Source of the DNA: a virus | Length of the DNA: 23,568 nucleotides | Direction: 5' to 3' (one strand) | IMG/VR virus record: IMGVR_UViG_3300029309_000356 | Coordinates: 1 to 23,568 of that record | Shown here: in pieces, positions 20,201 through 23,568 of the stretch | How positions within the stretch are numbered: position 1 is the stretch's first letter | Layout: the number at the start of each line of letters is the position of its first letter | Notes under the pieces: generated by a model | Told to the model about the DNA's origin: nothing | Databases searched by the model: none | Seen by the model: the letters and a program-made list of their open reading frames with translations, nothing else | Program-made: the position numbers and the translations under genes

Positions 20201-23110
20201 TTATTTGTATTACATGCCGATAGCGAAATCACAACCGAGTTTACCGGTGTCAAGTATGGACAGAATGTTGCAGACCTTTATCCACAACTTGACAGAGATA
20301 ACAATCACTCTAACCCAGCTGCATCTAAGTCATTCGCCAAAAGAGATCCTCTAGGTGATGTATCAACAAACGATCAAAGAAAGAGTATCACCAGAGAATC
20401 TTTGGATAAACTTGTTCAAGATTTTGGATATGCAAAACGTATTACTGGATCAGTTCGAGATAATACTGCTGGTATTACAACTATAACCTTTGATCGTCCT
20501 CATGGATTTGGACAAGTTAAGACTGTTGCTACAATTACTGGTGGATCAGGATTAACAAATGGTGTCTATCATAACGTCAAGTTATTCAATACTGGAACTA
20601 CGACATGGGATGGTGCTACTGCAAAAGTCACTGTTGCAAGTAATGCTGTCACAGCTGTCGAGATTATTGAAGGTGGTTCTGGATACACAGGTGCAGAAAC
20701 ATTAGATATTGATAATCAGTTCACAGGTGGAACTGGTGCAAAAGTAACAATCGTCACTGCTGGTATCTCAACAAATATAGGTGACACAATACAAATTACA
20801 GGTGTTGGTACACAGACTGATTCATTACATAGAATAAGATCACTTGAATCCACAACTAAAGTTTCAGTTGCTGTAACTGCTGGTGATGCTTCAATTATTG
20901 GTGGTCAATTTGCGATTAGTCAAGGGCCATCTGCTACAATCACAGGTTCACCTGTATTTGATTCATCTGTTGGAATCACAACATTTACAGTCACATCTGG
21001 TCACGGATTAATCGTTGGTAATCAGTTCCGAGTTTTGGATACCAGTAATAATAATATTGGTAATTTCTTTGTTAAGAATGTCAACAGTCCTACAGTATTT
21101 TCTGCCAAGACTACAAATCAATTAACAAACCCAGCTCATGTTCTTCGTGATGGCATGACTGCTGCTACCACACCATCTGATAAAGAGAATGAGAACATAG
21201 GATCAAGAGGTCTATCATTCTATGATGGAGAAACATTCAATCTTGGTGCAAACGTAACAACAGGATCATCACTAGAGATTACACTTCCAAGTGTTGGTGT
21301 AGGTACGACTGCGAGATTTGATTTAGGTTCTTACATTCAGGTCGGTAACGAAATACTTCGTGTGACATCTGCGAATGTAAGTGGTTCTGGTAATAACGAA
21401 CTCACTGTTATTCGTGGTGCACTGGGTACGATTCAAGAGGATCATACTTCAGGTGAACAGGTAAGAAAGATTAAACCAATACCCATCGAGTTCCGCAGAC
21501 CATCTATCATTCGTGCATCTGGTCATACATTTGAATATCTTGGATTTGGGCCCGGTAACTACTCAACTGCATTACCACAGGTTCAGGTCAGAACTCTATC
21601 AGAACGTGAAGAGTTCTTAACACAGTCACAGGAAAGATCATGTGGTACTGTGGTTTACACAGGTATGAACAACAGAGGTGACTTCTTTATTGGTAACAAG
21701 AGAGTTAGTTCTGCAACTGGTCAGGAGAGAACATTTGATGCTCCAATACCAACTGTCACAGGTGAAGATCCATCAAGACTATCAGTTATCTTTGATGAGG
21801 TAATTGTCAAGGAGAGATTAGTTGTAGAGGGTGGTAAATCAAGAACAATTCTTACACAGTTTGATGGCCCAGTTACATTTAATGAAGTTGTTAAGGTTAA
21901 TAAAGCAATTACATTTAATGATGTATTGAAGTTAAACAGCACCTTCGAGATTACTAATGATACTAATTCTCATTCTAAGGATACAGGTTCGATTGTAACT
22001 GATGGTGGTGTTGGTATCGAGAGAAACTTAAATGTAGGTGGAGACTTTAGTGTTGCTGGTATTGTTACATTTGGTCAACTTAATATCTCAGGATTATCTA
22101 CATTTACAGGTCTTGCAGACTTTAATGGTGGTGCTTCAATTGATCTTATACAAATTGGGGTCACTGCTAATAATGAAATTGATACCTCATCAGGTAACTT
22201 AATTATTGATTCTGCTGGTGGTACAACAACGATTGATGATAACCTAGTTGTAAGTGGAACATTTACTGCTGGTGCAAACATTGGTGGTAATATTCGCATA
22301 GGTGTTACAGATGCGAATGAAATAGATACATCCACAGGAAATTTAGTCTTAGATTCTGCGGGTGGTTTAGTTCAAGTTACTGATAATTTGGCAGTCACAG
22401 GTGCAATTACATCTTCAGATTTAACGAGTGGCAATATTAGAATTGGTGTCACAGGAGATAATGAGATTGATACATCTTCAGGTGGATTAACACTTGACTC
22501 AGCTGGTGGCACAATCACAGTTGACGATAATTTAACAGTCACAGGAAACTTATCACTAACAGGTAATTTCAATGGATCAAGTGTTACATTTAGTGGAAAT
22601 ATATCTGCAGCTGGTGGAACATTTGGTAATGTCACAGTTGGTTTATCAGATAATCAGACTGTCACAACTTCATCAGGAAAACTAATCTTAGATGCTGCTA
22701 CAAATGAAGTTGAAATTAATGCTGACATAGATCATAATGGAGCATTGAATACATCTGGCAATTTGGTATGTGCAGGTAGTGGAACATTCTCAGGTGATGT
22801 GATCGCATTTAGTTCTTCAGATATAAATCTTAAGAAAGATATTACACCGATTGATAATGCTCTTGATATGATTAACAGAATAAGTGGTAATACATTTACA
22901 TGGAATACAAGTATTCTTGACCTTATACCTTATGAAAATGGCACTAAAGATACTGGTATTCTTGCACAGGAGGTTGAGGCACTTGGACTACCCGGCCTTA
23001 CAACCACAAGAGGTGATGGTGTAAAAGCAGTTCGTTATGATAGATTGATACCCGTTCTAATTGAAGCAATCAAAGAACTAAAATCAAAAGTAGAGGATCT
23101 TCAAAAATGA
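17276..23110 (+). CDS. Giant tail fibre/structural protein with C-terminal S74 chaperone domain
   Basis: The 1944-aa protein begins with a pectate-lyase-like cap (ILYVNPNDLDATDAI, QPFKTIQRALLESARF, TTILLFPGEHVV; residues about 18-90). The middle holds several degenerate beta modules built around an HGL or related turn (near 18210, 19265, 19880, 20500 and 21000). A conserved block follows, including RRPSIIRASGHTFEYLGFGP (from about 21499). Then come four IRIGVTxxNEIDTSSG repeats and a final Peptidase_S74 intramolecular chaperone domain (SDINLKKDI with Ser1848 to the C-terminus, TGILAQEVEALGLPG, RYDRLIPVLIEAIKEL). S74 domains trimerise fibres and cut themselves off before that Ser. Similar long proteins occur in T4-like cyanophages. 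A candidate late promoter lies 28 bp upstream. Confidence 0.88.
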   Translation: MPLNKLENFIKNTEGKILYVNPNDLDATDAITNQGNSLAQPFKTIQRALLESARFSYLRGNNNDLIEKTTILLFPGEHVVDNRPGFGVKDVSGTATAVSPSGTESVASSTLSLSLESNFDLTQEDNILYKFNSINGGVVVPRGTSLVGLDLRKTKIRPKYVPNPTDDTVSGSAIFRLTGTCYFWQFSIFDGDESGTVFTDPVDFSTTNRSVPTFSHHKLTCFEYADGVNLDSRFNLTDLDIYYSKLSNAFNSTARPIDAIDRFPANPLGFAPQRPEFEIVGAFASDPINISTIKSGDGSTPGTIITVTTATAHGLTTNTPIKIKGVSTLDYNISTKVQNVTSATTFTYLLPFVRDNLPASPSSANATVTIETDTVSGASPYIFNISLRSVFGMNGMHADGDKATGFKSMVVAQFTAISLQKDDRAFVKYNQTSRTYEGIGISKVTGAELASGASSQDSTTVYHLDSGAVYRRGFETTHIKLSNDAVMQIVSVFAIGFNKHFNAETGADASVTNSNSNFGQFAIASDGFKKEAFTKDNNAFITQIITPRAIDAVETNIDWQRIDVGLTTSVGISSHLYLFGFNTKDNVPPVVIQGFRVGAQTNDKVFVDFSNAATGYGTSDASVFMVDNSIASTGITSALGTTSSTKLFTVSSGPTNNTLTLPVHTLLTGEKIRVISDDGDLPENLVENTVYFAIKVSSSQIKIASSKTNAELGTAITIAGGSKLKIESRVSDKASGDIGSPIQFDPQNSNWFIHTETNSDIFKTLNTLGVGNLGSNTPVSFIKRVPDERGLDEKIYKLRVVVPKEIENGKNPEEGFIIQESSSTNVRNLGDFTRTSITSADYEFDRNTRFISTCTRVASTVTVISDVPHDLKIGERIFVRNVTDDDANGTSTGVFDKGYNGSFLVNGIIDDKTFTYPTTDTAGVTHSIGNFTNNISTRSTTLPRFERNNLQSNFYIYRNDTISEYIKDVQDGIYHLFVLHADSEITTEFTGVKYGQNVADLYPQLDRDNNHSNPAASKSFAKRDPLGDVSTNDQRKSITRESLDKLVQDFGYAKRITGSVRDNTAGITTITFDRPHGFGQVKTVATITGGSGLTNGVYHNVKLFNTGTTTWDGATAKVTVASNAVTAVEIIEGGSGYTGAETLDIDNQFTGGTGAKVTIVTAGISTNIGDTIQITGVGTQTDSLHRIRSLESTTKVSVAVTAGDASIIGGQFAISQGPSATITGSPVFDSSVGITTFTVTSGHGLIVGNQFRVLDTSNNNIGNFFVKNVNSPTVFSAKTTNQLTNPAHVLRDGMTAATTPSDKENENIGSRGLSFYDGETFNLGANVTTGSSLEITLPSVGVGTTARFDLGSYIQVGNEILRVTSANVSGSGNNELTVIRGALGTIQEDHTSGEQVRKIKPIPIEFRRPSIIRASGHTFEYLGFGPGNYSTALPQVQVRTLSEREEFLTQSQERSCGTVVYTGMNNRGDFFIGNKRVSSATGQERTFDAPIPTVTGEDPSRLSVIFDEVIVKERLVVEGGKSRTILTQFDGPVTFNEVVKVNKAITFNDVLKLNSTFEITNDTNSHSKDTGSIVTDGGVGIERNLNVGGDFSVAGIVTFGQLNISGLSTFTGLADFNGGASIDLIQIGVTANNEIDTSSGNLIIDSAGGTTTIDDNLVVSGTFTAGANIGGNIRIGVTDANEIDTSTGNLVLDSAGGLVQVTDNLAVTGAITSSDLTSGNIRIGVTGDNEIDTSSGGLTLDSAGGTITVDDNLTVTGNLSLTGNFNGSSVTFSGNISAAGGTFGNVTVGLSDNQTVTTSSGKLILDAATNEVEINADIDHNGALNTSGNLVCAGSGTFSGDVIAFSSSDINLKKDITPIDNALDMINRISGNTFTWNTSILDLIPYENGTKDTGILAQEVEALGLPGLTTTRGDGVKAVRYDRLIPVLIEAIKELKSKVEDLQK
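22153..22730 (+). repeat. Four tandem beta repeats before the S74 domain
   Basis: Units begin near 22153, 22293, 22437 and 22630, with the consensus IxIGVTxxNEIDTSSGxLxLDSAGGxxxVDDNLxVTG. The first three are about 140 bp apart; the last is more diverged and carries a 50-bp insertion before it. They encode a repetitive fibre shaft directly before the chaperone domain. Copy number could vary by recombination. Confidence 0.8.
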
Positions 23111-23568
23111 CCTTACAATCATCAGGACAAATCACACTTGGTGACATAGCAAATGAATTTGGATATACAGAATCTAATCAAACAACTACTAAATTAGGTT
23201 CTTATCGCTCAACAAAAGGACAGGGCTCTTATCCTTTATCATTGGGAACATTATCCTATAGTTCGATAGATGGTGGTGGTGCAGTCCCCACATCAGGACA
23301 AATTAAGTTATCTGATTTTCGTGGTACACAACTACAGACTGTTGTAAATTTTTATGGATCAGGGAAGGGTGGTACTAGATTAAATGCTTATGATAGATAC
23401 AATGCAGGTGATGTAACAGTTGTTGGTGGATATAGAGACCAACCATCAAACACGAGTGGTACGAGAGTTAAGATACACGTTAATCAAAATATAGGTTCTG
23501 AAAAAAATAGTAGAAATCATTGTGCTTTGAGAACTGGTAATGGATGGAACTCAGGTACAACATTAAGT
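23107..23568 (+). CDS. Fibre-like structural protein (3' end outside window)
   Basis: The ATG overlaps the stop of the giant fibre gene (ATGA), and 154 codons are open to the right edge. The N-terminus MTLQSSGQITLGDIANEFGY and, 60 residues on, VPTSGQIKLSDFRGT are two copies of a short SGQIxLxDhxxxF/G motif common in cyanophage tail and fibre proteins. Beyond it lies a Gly/Tyr/Asn-rich beta segment (VVNFYGSGKGGTRL, DVTVVGGYRDQPSN) with no recognised domain. It is probably a fibre or fibre-tip partner of the preceding protein. Total length and C-terminal function cannot be judged. Confidence 0.75.
   Translation, partial: MTLQSSGQITLGDIANEFGYTESNQTTTKLGSYRSTKGQGSYPLSLGTLSYSSIDGGGAVPTSGQIKLSDFRGTQLQTVVNFYGSGKGGTRLNAYDRYNAGDVTVVGGYRDQPSNTSGTRVKIHVNQNIGSEKNSRNHCALRTGNGWNSGTTLS

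Overview
The window is a segment of a T4-like contractile-tailed phage (myovirus). It is AT-rich, densely packed and free of tRNA genes, insertion sequences and CRISPR arrays. The core T4 proteins are recognisable by sequence (PhoH-like ATPase, gp33, gp59, gp32, gp53, gp48, gp4, gp26, gp27, a gp5 OB-fold protein). The gene order, a DUF1825-like gene, a gp32 without its zinc cysteines, CTAAATA/NATAAATA late promoters and long cyanophage-style fibre proteins point to the marine T4-like group infecting picocyanobacteria or a close relative such as a Pelagibacter myovirus. No photosynthesis gene is present here to settle the host.

Layout. (1) Bases 1-2790, + strand: a tightly overlapping replication/transcription block of phoH (cut by the left edge), a RecB/MGME1-type exonuclease, gp33, a 70-aa unknown, gp59 and a DUF1825-like protein. 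(2) 2783-3781: gp32 as its own unit, with a near-consensus sigma70 promoter, a short leader with a striking 10-nt repeat, and a bidirectional terminator. (3) 3780-6227, - strand: gp4, a 114-aa unknown, gp48 and gp53 (head completion and baseplate). (4) 6225-6262: two opposing late promoters in a 36-bp intergenic gap. (5) 6264-16680, + strand: late tail operon of a tube-like protein, gp26, a 57-aa ORF, two tape-measure-like proteins, gp27, gp5-OB, a 718-aa structural protein, a beta-helix spike candidate and a collar-domain fibre. (6) 16682-17248: two small unknown genes behind a second sigma70-type promoter, inserted among late genes. (7) 17240-23568: a 1944-aa fibre/structural protein with a C-terminal S74 chaperone domain, then the start of another fibre-like gene cut by the right edge.

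How it works together: block 1 and gp32 serve DNA replication, recombination and recruitment of RNA polymerase to late promoters (gp33). Late promoters then drive head completion, baseplate, tail and fibre genes. Two observations stand out. First, a textbook -1 frameshift cassette (GGAGGG, 9-nt spacer, T TTT TTC) lies at the end of gp26 and would fuse it to the adjacent 57-aa ORF just before the tape-measure gene, the arrangement of lambda-type G/GT tail chaperones. Second, the gp32 mRNA leader is built of AATCY units spaced exactly 10 nt apart, a candidate autoregulatory operator.
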